9,080 nt of DNA from NCBI GenBank assembly GCA_021785235.1, contig JAJYGB010000370.1, positions 1 to 9,080 on the forward strand, given 5' to 3'. Of the stretch, positions 1 to 6,906 are shown piece by piece (position 1 is the first letter of the stretch; the number at the start of each line of letters is the position of its first letter). The position numbers were made by a program, and so were the translations under genes. The notes beneath the pieces are model-generated. The model did not search any database and was not told the origin of the DNA. It saw nothing but the letters and a program-made list of their open reading frames with translations. The DNA comes from Bacteroidota bacterium. Lineage in GTDB: Bacteria > Bacteroidota > Kryptoniia > Kryptoniales > JAKASW01.

Positions 1-438
1 CACATTGGGATGATTTATTGTGCGAAAGTTACTTGGAGGGACGGTGAATCTAATCGTACTGTTATTATCCCATGTGCCAACCGTGACCTCTCCATAGGTT
101 GCATTCCCAATGCTGTATTCCGCACCACTCTGCATGTCCAATGTTATAGAGTGGTTAAATTGACCTGTAACAATCTTCCCTCCAGTTTCAATAACGACCC
201 TTGAACCGTCACCGGAGACTGTCCACAGGCTGGATGTATTCATCACATGGCCACTTTGAACACGAAATATCTGGTTTGGTGACGTGAAGTCCGCTGGGTG
301 TGACCCTGTGCCATCGGCATTGGTCCACCAACTATTTACCGATGTTATGTCATCGTTGCCCGCGGAATAGTAATTTGTTTGTCCCCATGCACCCGCAGAA
401 ATGAGTGCGACAAAAACAATTGCAGAAACAAAACGCAT
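1..438 (-). CDS. Secreted surface-type protein, N-terminal fragment (runs off left edge)
   Basis: The reading frame is open for 146 codons from an ATG at 438 down to base 1, so the C-terminus lies outside the window. A strong Shine-Dalgarno AAGGAGG (444-450) sits 5 nt before the ATG and fixes the start. Residues 1-19 form a classical signal peptide (MR, a hydrophobic core, then A17-W18-G19) with predicted cleavage before Q20-T21. The mature part begins N-Y-Y-S-A-G-N-D-D and is rich in Asn, Ser, Thr, Gly and Trp, with alternating beta-like stretches. This looks like the start of a secreted beta-solenoid or adhesin-type protein; in FCB bacteria such proteins often carry a C-terminal type IX sorting domain, which cannot be seen here. 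Codon use (ACA, AAT, ATA) looks more AT-rich than in the genes to the right. No catalytic motif is visible and the function is unknown. Confidence 0.85.
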   Translation of the reverse strand, partial: MRFVSAIVFVALISAGAWGQTNYYSAGNDDITSVNSWWTNADGTGSHPADFTSPNQIFRVQSGHVMNTSSLWTVSGDGSRVVIETGGKIVTGQFNHSITLDMQSGAEYSIGNATYGEVTVGTWDNNSTIRFTVPPSNFRTINHPNV

Positions 439-598
439 AATTGCCTCCTTAATTTTCTTTTGTGTAAGAAAACGAAATAGGAGGAATGTTTACGTTGGTA
501 TGGACCTGCTTAAAAAAAGAGAAATGTAATCTGGCATTGTGCTACGAATGGGATTCGCAAACATGCCACCAATCCTCAATCCGGTTGCCCGTCAATCG

Positions 599-628
599 TA
601 ATTTGATGTGCTGATTAGCGATTGTCAA
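599..628 (-). promoter_or_regulatory. Weak candidate promoter for the secreted protein at 438
   Basis: On the minus strand a perfect TTGACA (628-623) is followed after 17-18 nt by a poor -10 (CAAATT or AAATTA, 599-605). It would give a leader of roughly 155 nt before the ATG at 438. The -35 is part of an inverted-repeat cluster (621-667), so the match may instead reflect an operator or chance. If this organism uses the Bacteroidota-type -33/-7 elements, this call does not apply. Confidence 0.2.
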
Positions 629-667
629 GCAATTGTCGGGGGAATTTTTTTGCGACTTTTGACAATT
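621..667. repeat. Cluster of TTGTCAA inverted repeats
   Basis: ATTGTCAA (621-628) is the exact reverse complement of TTGACAAT (659-666). AATTGTC (631-637) is the exact reverse complement of GACAATT (661-667). Three half-sites of the same motif therefore lie within 47 bases of a gene-poor region, upstream of the secreted protein gene at 438. The pairing could form a hairpin, but no T-run follows on either strand where a terminator would need one. A regulator binding site is an equally simple reading. The rest of 439-730 shows no coding potential. Confidence 0.4.
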
Positions 668-730
668 CCGGCTGGGTGCCAAAATCCCCTTTTCAACCGC
701 GCGAAAAGTAGTTCCTCCAACCCGCAGGCG

Positions 731-946
731 CTATCTAGCGTCTTTCCGAAAATCGCACGCCGTCGATGAAATAACGGCATTTACGTTCCAATTGCGAAGC
801 CTACCTGCCTCGCCGTTTACAGCGACTGGATGGTCCGAATCTGTGCGGAGGACAGACCCACTCTTCAAACACAAGCCTGGACTCGTTTGCCCCCAAGCTG
901 TCAGAGAGAAGAACAGTAAATAGAATACCGCCGTGAAGGTGCGCAT
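731..946 (-). CDS. Possible small secreted protein or remnant of a larger one (71 aa)
   Basis: The ATG at 946 is preceded by a moderate Shine-Dalgarno-like AGGACGGG about 4 nt upstream. Residues 1-19 look like a real signal peptide: M-R, a hydrophobic core (VFYLLFFSL), then A17-W18-G19 followed by Q20-T21. The cleavage region is at the same residue numbers as in the secreted protein at 438. After the leader the sequence (S-P-G-L-C-L-K-S-G) has no recognisable domain, contains two Cys, and ends at a TAG after only 71 residues. It may be a small exported protein, a decayed gene whose body was lost by frameshift or deletion, or a chance ORF. The leader is the only evidence that it is real. Confidence 0.35.
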   Translation of the reverse strand: MRTFTAVFYLLFFSLTAWGQTSPGLCLKSGSVLRTDSDHPVAVNGEAGRLRNWNVNAVISSTACDFRKDAR

Positions 947-1215
947 TTTCCCGTCCTGTCATTCTTTGCCAACACTCAGTGAATATGAGGGGGATGCTGC
1001 CGTCGGTGATATTGCCAAAACTGAAACCGATCAACAGGAACGGCGCCGCGACTGGGAATCGCAGCCGCGCCTTTCCTCCTCAGGACGCTCGCTCAACGCG
1101 TAGAATTTCACGCCTTCCGACCGAAATTGCAAGTAAAGTCTTCAGTAAATCTTCCGATAAATGGATCAGGTTTGGTGCATCATGACCCCGCTGCCCCCGA
1201 AAGGCAGGAGTGCTC
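947..1215. other. Intergenic stretch without a recognisable gene
   Basis: Short open frames occur on both strands here, but none has a convincing start signal, domain or family resemblance. No tRNA-like or other structured RNA was recognised. The stretch separates the GH3 terminator from the doubtful small ORF at 731-946 and may hold that ORF's promoter. No clear -35/-10 pair was seen. Confidence 0.5.
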
Positions 1216-1267
1216 AAAAAAAAAAAGACCGCCACTCATTTCCTGTTTCAACAGGTGAGCAGCGGTC
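1216..1267 (-). terminator. Intrinsic terminator of the GH3 gene
   Basis: The stem pairs GACCGC (1227-1232) with GCGGTC (1262-1267), CTCA (1235-1238) with TGAG (1256-1259) and CCTG (1242-1245) with CAGG (1252-1255) around a TTTCAA loop. A 2x2-type internal loop and a TTT bulge interrupt it. Reading on the minus strand, the hairpin is followed at once by eleven T (A-run 1216-1226 on the plus strand). It lies about 43 nt past the GH3 stop codon, the textbook arrangement for rho-independent termination in that direction. Confidence 0.92.
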
Positions 1268-1309
1268 ACATTCCTTGCCTCTCAGCCGGTCTTCCGTCTG
1301 GAGACGAAC

Positions 1310-3961
1310 TCAATCCACGGTGATAGTCCTCTTAAGTCTGATATCGGACGACGAAGAGCCTACCTGCAGTTCATACTTCCCGGGCTCGACGACATAACCC
1401 ATCTTCGCGTCATCGTAATATTTAAGTGACCTGACCGGCAGCGATATCTCCACTGTCTTCACTTCACCTTTTTTGATCGAGACGCGGTCGAAGCCTTTCA
1501 GCGATTTGATCGGCTGCGGCTCTTTGGAAGTCAGGTCTTTGACGTACAGCTGAACAACTTCGTCGCCGTCGCGCTCGCCTGTATTCTTGACCTTCACCGA
1601 AACCGTGAGCGTATCACCGGGCTTCGCGACATCTTTGCTCACGTTCAAATCGGAATAGTCGAATGTCGTGTAACTCAAACCGAAACCGAAGGGATAGAGC
1701 GGCGTTCCCTTGAAGTAGCGGTACGTCCTTCCCTGCATGGAATAGTCGGTGAACGGAGGAATATCTTTCGCGGACTCATAAAATGTCACGGGCAATCTTC
1801 CGGCGGGATTGTAGTCGCCGAAGAGGACATCCGCGACGGCGTTCCCTCCTTCTTCACCGGGGTACCATGTGTCGATTATGGCGGGGAGATTTTCTTCTTC
1901 CCAATTGACCGCGAGGGCGCTGCCACCGGTTAGAACCAGGATGATCGGTTTCCCGGTCGCGTAGAGAGCCTTGATCAGCCTCTCCTGGTTCGCGGGAATC
2001 TTAAGACTCGTGCGATCGCCTCCCTTGAAGCCGGGAATATTCAGGCTGCTTTCTTCCCCTTCCAGACGAGGCGATATTCCGGCGACGACTATTGCCACAT
2101 CTGACTTCTTCGTCAACGAAACGGCATCCGCAAGAAGTTTTTCCGCCGGCGGCTGCGGGTAAATCCTCTTCCACATAAATCTTATGCCCGCGAAGTCGAT
2201 GCTGTCGGCATAGTCGATTTCTATCCTGTATTCTTTTCCCTTCTGCAGCACGACATCCTTCGACTTGAACACGTTCAGCTGATATGGCCTCCAGTTGTTG
2301 ACGAGGAGTTTCCCGTTGAGGAATATCCTTCCGCGGTCGTCGGTTATTATCCCGAGCTCATACTTGCCGGTCGCGGGAGGCGTGAGCGTTCCGGTCCATC
2401 TCATCGAGAAGTGATCCTTCGGGACTCCTTTGCCCGGCGAGCCCATGCCCCAGTACTGCACCGTTGAAGTATCCACCCGCGTGAGTACGGGTTTCCCCTT
2501 CAGGTCGAAGTTGTCGTAGAATTCGGCGAGGAGTCCGTGTCCCGCAAATCCGCCCGCCGGCTTAAGATACCGTTGGTCCACCGGCTCTTCGCGATTCGGG
2601 TCGACGAGGAGGTTATATCCGCCGGCGTACTCGACGTCGACTTTGTCTCCGAGCTTGTTGCGGATACCCTGGAGTATCGTTACCGGGTTGGAGGGCGTCC
2701 CGTTGTAGTTTCCGAGGAGAACCTCTATGTCGTCCGCGTAGACTCCGATCACCGCGACCCGCTTGAGATCCTTCCGGAGAGGCAGAGTGCCGTGGGTGTT
2801 CTTGAGGAGGACTATGCTTTCATCGGCGACTTTCCGGGCAAGTTCCATGTGGGCCGGCGTGTTGTTGTCCGCGATTGTGATTCTGGTGTACGGCACGGCG
2901 GCGGGGGGATCGAACATCCCGAGTTTGAAACGCGCCAGCATCAGCCACGTCACGGCATTGTCTATATCCTTCTCGGAAACAAGGCCCTCCGCCACGGCTT
3001 TGTCGAGAGTCTGGTACTCATCTCCACAGGTGAGGTCGCAGCCGGCTTTAACCGCCGCCGCCGCCGCTTCGGTGAGAGTCTTGGTATACTTGTGCCCGTA
3101 CGCTATATCTCCGATCGCCCCGCAGTCTGAAACCACATAACCTTTAAATCCCCACTTATTCCTCAGGATGTCTGTGAGCAGGAAGGTGCTGGCGCAGTCA
3201 GGAACTCCGTCGAGGGCGCTGTAAGCTCCCATCACCGAGTATGCTCCGCCCTGCCGGACGCAGGCCTCGAAGGCGGGGAGATATGTTTCGTAGAGATCCC
3301 GGTTGCTCACGACGGCGTCGAACGTATGGCGCAGCGGCTCAGGGCCGTCATGGACCGCGAAATGTTTCGGCGTCGAAATGACCTTGAAGTACCTCGGGTT
3401 ATTTCCCTGCAGGCCCGTTACGAAAGCTACTCCCATCGTCGAAGTCAAGTACGGATCTTCACCATAAGTCTCCTGGTTCCGCCCCCAGCGAGGATCACGG
3501 TCTATGTTGATATTGGGCGACCAGAATGTAAGTCCCTGGTAAATCCCGTGTTCGCCCTTGCTGATGGCGTAGTTGTATTTCGCACGCGCCTCGGTCGAAA
3601 TGACATCTGCCTCTTGGTGTATCAGTTTCGGGTCCCAAGTCGCAGCCATACCGATGGCCTGTGGAAACACGGTGGCGATCCCGTTTCGCGCGACGCCGTG
3701 CAGGCACTCGTTCCACCAGTTATACGCCGGGATACCGAGTCGCGGAATTGCCGGCGCGTCGTTCTCCATCTGTGATATCTTTTCCTTCAGCGTCATCATC
3801 GAAACCAGATTGGCGGCGCGCGCCTCAAAAGTAAGGCTTGTATCCGTGTAGACCGGCCCCGGCTTGATAGATGAATCGCCCCTGCCTCGCGCCGTGGCAT
3901 TCGAAGCCAAAATTCCGGAGAGAAGAAGAGTCAGGAAAAGGAGAGGTGGGATGGCTTTCAT
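1310..3961 (-). CDS. Secreted GH3 glycosidase with PA14 insert, probable beta-xylosidase
   Basis: This 883-aa exported GH3 enzyme should remove terminal sugars, most likely xylose, from oligosaccharides by a retaining mechanism. The ATG at 3961 is chosen because AAGGA (3970-3974) lies 8 nt upstream and a signal peptide follows at once (M-K-A-I, hydrophobic core, cut near S-N-A-T-A); an upstream in-frame start at 4030 would bury the leader. The GH3 N-domain (about 55-315) shows NWWNECLHGV (81-90), DPRWGR (156-161), YGEDP, KHF (199-201) and the nucleophile D279 in V-S-D-C. A PA14 domain (about 473-602) interrupts the second GH3 domain. LEGEESS plus GGDR (633-650) carries the likely acid/base Glu (634, 636 or 637). 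A FnIII-like domain (about 770-842) ends the protein. The NWWNECLHGV and EGEE...GGDR patterns favour beta-xylosidase, but glucosidase or arabinofuranosidase activity cannot be excluded. All key residues are present. Confidence 0.95.
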   Translation of the reverse strand: MKAIPPLLFLTLLLSGILASNATARGRGDSSIKPGPVYTDTSLTFEARAANLVSMMTLKEKISQMENDAPAIPRLGIPAYNWWNECLHGVARNGIATVFPQAIGMAATWDPKLIHQEADVISTEARAKYNYAISKGEHGIYQGLTFWSPNINIDRDPRWGRNQETYGEDPYLTSTMGVAFVTGLQGNNPRYFKVISTPKHFAVHDGPEPLRHTFDAVVSNRDLYETYLPAFEACVRQGGAYSVMGAYSALDGVPDCASTFLLTDILRNKWGFKGYVVSDCGAIGDIAYGHKYTKTLTEAAAAAVKAGCDLTCGDEYQTLDKAVAEGLVSEKDIDNAVTWLMLARFKLGMFDPPAAVPYTRITIADNNTPAHMELARKVADESIVLLKNTHGTLPLRKDLKRVAVIGVYADDIEVLLGNYNGTPSNPVTILQGIRNKLGDKVDVEYAGGYNLLVDPNREEPVDQRYLKPAGGFAGHGLLAEFYDNFDLKGKPVLTRVDTSTVQYWGMGSPGKGVPKDHFSMRWTGTLTPPATGKYELGIITDDRGRIFLNGKLLVNNWRPYQLNVFKSKDVVLQKGKEYRIEIDYADSIDFAGIRFMWKRIYPQPPAEKLLADAVSLTKKSDVAIVVAGISPRLEGEESSLNIPGFKGGDRTSLKIPANQERLIKALYATGKPIILVLTGGSALAVNWEEENLPAIIDTWYPGEEGGNAVADVLFGDYNPAGRLPVTFYESAKDIPPFTDYSMQGRTYRYFKGTPLYPFGFGLSYTTFDYSDLNVSKDVAKPGDTLTVSVKVKNTGERDGDEVVQLYVKDLTSKEPQPIKSLKGFDRVSIKKGEVKTVEISLPVRSLKYYDDAKMGYVVEPGKYELQVGSSSSDIRLKRTITVD

Positions 3962-4047
3962 TTTGTATTTCCTTCGGTAGTTGCGACTGAACTTCCAGAA
4001 ATCGGCGAGGGTCAGGTGTCGGGAAAACACCGGCCACTTTCCGTGAA

Positions 4048-4076
4048 ATTATAACTTAAATAGGATGGAATTCCAA
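4048..4076 (-). promoter_or_regulatory. Sigma70-type promoter of the GH3 gene
   Basis: On the minus strand TTGGAA (4076-4071), a 17-nt spacer and a perfect TATAAT (4053-4048) point at the GH3 gene. Transcription would begin near 4041, giving a leader of about 80 nt before the ATG at 3961. The leader contains a small hairpin, GGTGT/ACACC (4015-4019 with 4027-4031). The -35 overlaps the perfect palindrome TGGAATTCCA (4066-4075), a possible operator. The match is very good for the general bacterial consensus; a housekeeping factor with a different preference would weaken the call. Confidence 0.65.
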
Positions 4077-4085
4077 CGAGCCCGA

Positions 4086-4120
4086 CCGGCTCCGGGAGTC
4101 GGAGTCATGAACGAGGAGTC
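4086..4120 (+). promoter_or_regulatory. Leader hairpin and GGAGTC repeats before the aquaporin gene
   Basis: Bases 4086-4092 pair with 4096-4102 (seven pairs including one G-T) around a CGG loop. The hexamer GGAGTC occurs three times: 4095-4100, 4101-4106 and 4115-4120. The last copy is part of GAGGAG (4113-4118), the likely ribosome binding site for the ATG at 4127. An ATG at 4107 opens an 18-codon ORF in another frame that ends at a TGA (4161-4163) overlapping the internal ATG at 4160. Whether any of this regulates translation is unknown. Confidence 0.35.
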
Positions 4121-4126
4121 GTGTGG

Positions 4127-4930
4127 ATGCGGTCCATCCTCTTTCTTAAATTGTTTCCGATGACAAACGAGACTCCATGGGCGGTGTACCTGTCCGAGCT
4201 TGTCGGCACGGCACTCCTTCTCCTCTTCGGATTATCTTTCGTGATCATGGATTTCGGGAAGGGAAGTCCGGTCGTTAACTTCATTCCCGATCCCGGGTTG
4301 CGCAGGCTTATTACCGGTTTCCTATTCGGCGCGACCGGCGCCTCGATCGCCTACTCCCGTGTCGGGAAGATAAGCGGCGCGCACATCAATCCGGTAGTGA
4401 CACTCGCCTTCCGGATAAAGGGTAAACTCTCCGCGCGTGATACCGTCGGGTACATCGTGGCACAGTTCGCCGGAGCCGTTATCGGCTCGCTCCCACTCCT
4501 CTTCTGGGGAGGAATAGGGAAGAGTATCGCTTTCGGAAACACCACCCCGGGTACAGGCTACACAATGATCGACGCGCTCGCGGGAGAGACGATAACGACG
4601 ATCTGCCTGATTGTCGGCTTGTTCGTCTTCCTCGGCCACATGAAGCTCAGGAATTATACCCCGCTTCTCTTTCCGTTCCTTTACGCGGTAATGGTTTACT
4701 TCGAGGCGCCGATCTCCGGGACGAGCACAAATCCCGCGCGGAGTGTCGGACCGGCTGTTGTGTCGGGTATCTGGACGGGATGGTGGATTTATTTCGTCGG
4801 GCCGCTAATAGGTATGCTGATAGGGCTGGCGGTTCACAGGTTCAGCTGGCTCAATCGGTTTAAGGTGAAAGTGGCAAAGATATATCACTTCGAGCACGAC
4901 ATTCATGGAATATTCAAGAAAGAATTCTAA
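4127..4930 (+). CDS. Aquaporin-family (MIP) channel protein
   Basis: This inner-membrane channel of about 267 aa should pass water and perhaps small neutral solutes. Six hydrophobic helices and the two half-helix loops of the MIP family are visible: S-G-A-H-I-N-P-V (N88-P89-V90, so NPV instead of the usual NPA) and S-G-T-S-T-N-P-A-R (N202-P203-A204, with the selectivity-filter Arg R205). The residue 12 before the second NPA, His in AqpZ, is Val here, which suggests a less strictly water-selective pore. The start is uncertain. ATG 4127 has GAGGAG 8 nt upstream; GTG 4121 is too close to it; ATG 4160 would begin just before the first helix as in most family members but has no ribosome binding site. 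The gene diverges from the GH3 gene and converges with the phosphatase gene. Confidence 0.93.
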   Translation: MRSILFLKLFPMTNETPWAVYLSELVGTALLLLFGLSFVIMDFGKGSPVVNFIPDPGLRRLITGFLFGATGASIAYSRVGKISGAHINPVVTLAFRIKGKLSARDTVGYIVAQFAGAVIGSLPLLFWGGIGKSIAFGNTTPGTGYTMIDALAGETITTICLIVGLFVFLGHMKLRNYTPLLFPFLYAVMVYFEAPISGTSTNPARSVGPAVVSGIWTGWWIYFVGPLIGMLIGLAVHRFSWLNRFKVKVAKIYHFEHDIHGIFKKEF

Positions 4931-4954
4931 ATTCTCAATTTTAAATTTTGAATT
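4930..4954. terminator. Weak AT-rich structure between convergent genes
   Basis: AATTC (4930-4934) pairs with GAATT (4950-4954) around a very AT-rich loop that could add a few A-T pairs. It lies between the convergent stops of the aquaporin and phosphatase genes, where a two-way terminator would be expected, but the stem is short and has no GC-rich core. Confidence 0.2.
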
Positions 4955-4973
4955 ATCCCCTGTGGTTGTGCCC

Positions 4974-6095
4974 TCAGCTCCATCTCTTGATCAGTACAAG
5001 AGAGAGGTCGTCGCTGCGCGGCGCCTCGCCGACGAAGGCGTCGACTTCGGCAAGGATTCTCTCGCCGACCCGATCGGGTGAGATGCCGGCCGATTTTCCG
5101 ATCACCGCCTTGAGACGCTGGTCGCCGTAAAACTCATCTCTTTCATTCCGGGCTTCGGTTACGCCATCCGAGTATGTCACGAGCAGATCGCCCGGCCCAA
5201 GCTCGATCACATGTTCATCAAACTTGGCGGTCTTAATTAGTCCAAGTGCCGGAGCGCCGTGCGAGAGCTCCTCCACTTTCCCCCCACGAAGCCAGAGCGG
5301 AGGCAAATGGCCGGCGTTCAGGAGGCGAACCTTACCCGAATTCTGCGTCAACTCCAGATATACCAGCGTTGCAAACTTGTTCGGGAGGCTGTCGCGGCAG
5401 AAGATCGAATTGATTCGCTGTCCCAGCTCGGAAAGCGACGCGAAATCGGGGGCGATCGCGCGCAAAGTCGATTGCAGCTTCGACATAAGAAGCGCCGCGC
5501 CCAGTCCTTTCCCGGCGACATCGCCCAACGCGAGGCCCAGCCTGTTCTCATCAAGATTTATGTAATCGACAAGGTCACCGCCGACATCGTTGGCCGGGCG
5601 AGTGAAAAGCCATACGGACCAACCCGCAAGTGTCGGGTTCTCCTCCGGCAGAAGGGCTTTCTGAACCGTCCGCCCTATCCTTAGCTCATCGTGCGCCAAC
5701 AGCTTGTCTTTCAGCTCAAGCATCAGCACCAGCAGGAGAAGGAGGTAACTTATCGGGCTGGTATCGATGGTGATGTTGTAATTGTTGCCGCTCCAGTTGG
5801 CGTTGCCCCAGAAAAATAAAATTATACTGAGGAGAAGGAGGAATCGGCGCGCCGGGTTCAGCCTGAGGATCAGGCTCTTCAGTAGGTACCATGATGCGAA
5901 TATGAACCGCTTCACCCTCGGATAGGACTCGAGGCGGTTCTGCGTCTCAGCATCGATGTAAAACCTGTACAGCTCTTTGAAGTCCCTGCGCAGCGATTCC
6001 CCGATTTCCCCCTGCTTGAAATCGTTGACTATTGTTTCACGGAGAATGTGGTCCTTCTTCCTCTGATTTCCCTTTGTTGACTTGTCTTCGATCAT
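4974..6095 (-). CDS. Membrane-anchored SpoIIE/RsbU-type PP2C serine phosphatase
   Basis: This 373-aa protein belongs to the metal-dependent PPM phosphatases that dephosphorylate anti-anti-sigma (STAS) proteins in partner-switching pathways. Residues 1-80 are charged and cytoplasmic-looking. Two hydrophobic segments follow (about 83-97 and 114-127) with a short N-rich loop between, then an RsbU-like linker (R-I-G-R-T-V-Q-K-A-L-L-P, 139-150) and the catalytic domain to the end. Metal-site motifs are present: GGDLVDY (D174, D178; the usual form is GGDFYD), GDVAGKG (D192), L-N-A-G-H (259-263), Y-S-D-G (D310) and S-D-D-L (D362, D363). No PAS, GAF, HAMP or response-regulator domain is seen, so the signal input is unclear. 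The ribosome binding site before ATG 6095 is weak. No STAS or anti-sigma gene is in the window, so the partner is encoded elsewhere. Confidence 0.93.
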   Translation of the reverse strand: MIEDKSTKGNQRKKDHILRETIVNDFKQGEIGESLRRDFKELYRFYIDAETQNRLESYPRVKRFIFASWYLLKSLILRLNPARRFLLLLSIILFFWGNANWSGNNYNITIDTSPISYLLLLLVLMLELKDKLLAHDELRIGRTVQKALLPEENPTLAGWSVWLFTRPANDVGGDLVDYINLDENRLGLALGDVAGKGLGAALLMSKLQSTLRAIAPDFASLSELGQRINSIFCRDSLPNKFATLVYLELTQNSGKVRLLNAGHLPPLWLRGGKVEELSHGAPALGLIKTAKFDEHVIELGPGDLLVTYSDGVTEARNERDEFYGDQRLKAVIGKSAGISPDRVGERILAEVDAFVGEAPRSDDLSLVLIKRWS

Positions 6096-6321
6096 CGTTT
6101 AAGTGCTTTCAAATGACTGCGGATTGAATCTTCTCAAAGGATAACGGTTTACCCTCCCGGTTGTTTCAGCGGGTAGGGAAAGGGATGCCACAAAACCTCT
6201 GTTACGAGCCGAAATCGTCGATATGGCCTGGAATTTTCCCGGACGCGCGGAGATGACCGACCACCGCGGGAGAGATGCTCGAAACCGGAGACGCACGACG
6301 ATGGACCCCGAAACCGACCCA
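6096..6321. other. Intergenic gap with one GC-rich hairpin
   Basis: The gap of 226 bases separates the six-helix protein gene from the phosphatase gene on the same strand. It contains one clear stem: CCCT and CCCG (6152-6159) pair with CGGG and AGGG (6170-6178) with a single bulged T and a 10-nt loop. No T-run follows on the minus strand, so it is not a standard intrinsic terminator. It could be a 3' end stabiliser or a leader structure of the phosphatase mRNA. No coding sequence was recognised, and no confident promoter for the phosphatase was found. Confidence 0.4.
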
Positions 6322-6906
6322 TCAACTGCCCGATTTCTCCGGAGTCCGTGTGGTCTTCCTTATCACGTAGTCGGCCGCCTCTATCCCCGCTCCAAGCCCA
6401 AGTCCCAGCAGGAACCCCTGGGCCAAATCGTAATAGACCATCTGTGAGAGGTTGAACCGCGGTATCGACGGATTTCCCAGGAATACAAAATAGAAGATGA
6501 CTGTGACGATAGTAAAGGTAACCGACATGAGAGAGCTGACGGTAAGGAGACGACTCAGGGCCACCCCGGCAAGTTTCGTGAAGTAGTACTCCGCAAAGAT
6601 GAAGAGCGAGACGGATACAGCCGCATAGTAGAGGACATCCTGCCATATAAAATCCCAGTTTCCGGAATGGAGCAGCGCTTCGTTCAGAACAAGAAGAACC
6701 ACGACAACGACCCCGGCGATCCACAGCCTCAGATACCTGTAGGAAGAGAAGAGGAATCCGCCGATAATCCCGAACGAAAGGAATTGAAATCCGACCCGGT
6801 TCTTGTCGAAAATGTTATGGCCGAAGAATACGACGCCCACGAGTATCGAGCCGACAGCCGCAAGGAGCGCCATCAACAAAAATTGCTTCCACTTTTCTCT
6901 GTTCAT
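6322..6906 (-). CDS. Unrecognised six-helix inner-membrane protein (194 aa)
   Basis: The family is not recognised. Six hydrophobic helices can be placed at about 9-29, 38-57, 61-79, 89-108, 123-144 and 157-180, with short loops and a basic tail (R-K-T-T-R-T-P-E-K). Positive charge at both ends suggests that N- and C-termini face the cytoplasm. Membrane-embedded or interfacial charges include E76, E106 and E176; no metal-binding or catalytic motif stands out. The start is secure: ATG 6906 follows the TAA of the epimerase gene with no base between, and the ribosome binding site AGAGGGG lies inside the last epimerase codons. Translation of the two is therefore probably coupled, and the proteins may share a task. 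A transport, sensing or lipid-related role would be a guess. Confidence 0.85.
   Translation of the reverse strand: MNREKWKQFLLMALLAAVGSILVGVVFFGHNIFDKNRVGFQFLSFGIIGGFLFSSYRYLRLWIAGVVVVVLLVLNEALLHSGNWDFIWQDVLYYAAVSVSLFIFAEYYFTKLAGVALSRLLTVSSLMSVTFTIVTVIFYFVFLGNPSIPRFNLSQMVYYDLAQGFLLGLGLGAGIEAADYVIRKTTRTPEKSGS

Noticed and set aside
689..708. Hairpin CTTTTC/GAAAAG as a terminator for the small ORF at 731
   Set aside because: A short AT-rich stem with no T-run after it on the minus strand.
801..1034. Minus-strand 77-codon frame overlapping the small secreted ORF
   Set aside because: No ribosome binding site or leader peptide was seen; the other frame has a better start and a signal peptide.
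2537..3140. Long plus-strand open frames (up to 197 codons) opposite the GH3 gene
   Set aside because: They lie wholly inside a well-supported gene on the other strand, are Arg- and Val-rich in the way of antisense frames, and show no domain or start signal.
3326..3851. Plus-strand frames of 149 and 92 codons in the GH3 N-terminal region
   Set aside because: Antisense shadows of the conserved GH3 catalytic domain.
3962..4030. Upstream in-frame start giving a 906-aa GH3 protein
   Set aside because: It would place 23 polar, basic residues before a clear signal peptide, and starts about 11 nt from the predicted transcription start; ATG 3961 has its own ribosome binding site.
6149..6724. Minus-strand frame of 191 codons overlapping the six-helix protein
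   Set aside because: Cys/Arg/Gly-rich composition typical of an out-of-frame shadow; the overlapping frame encodes clean membrane helices and has a strong start.
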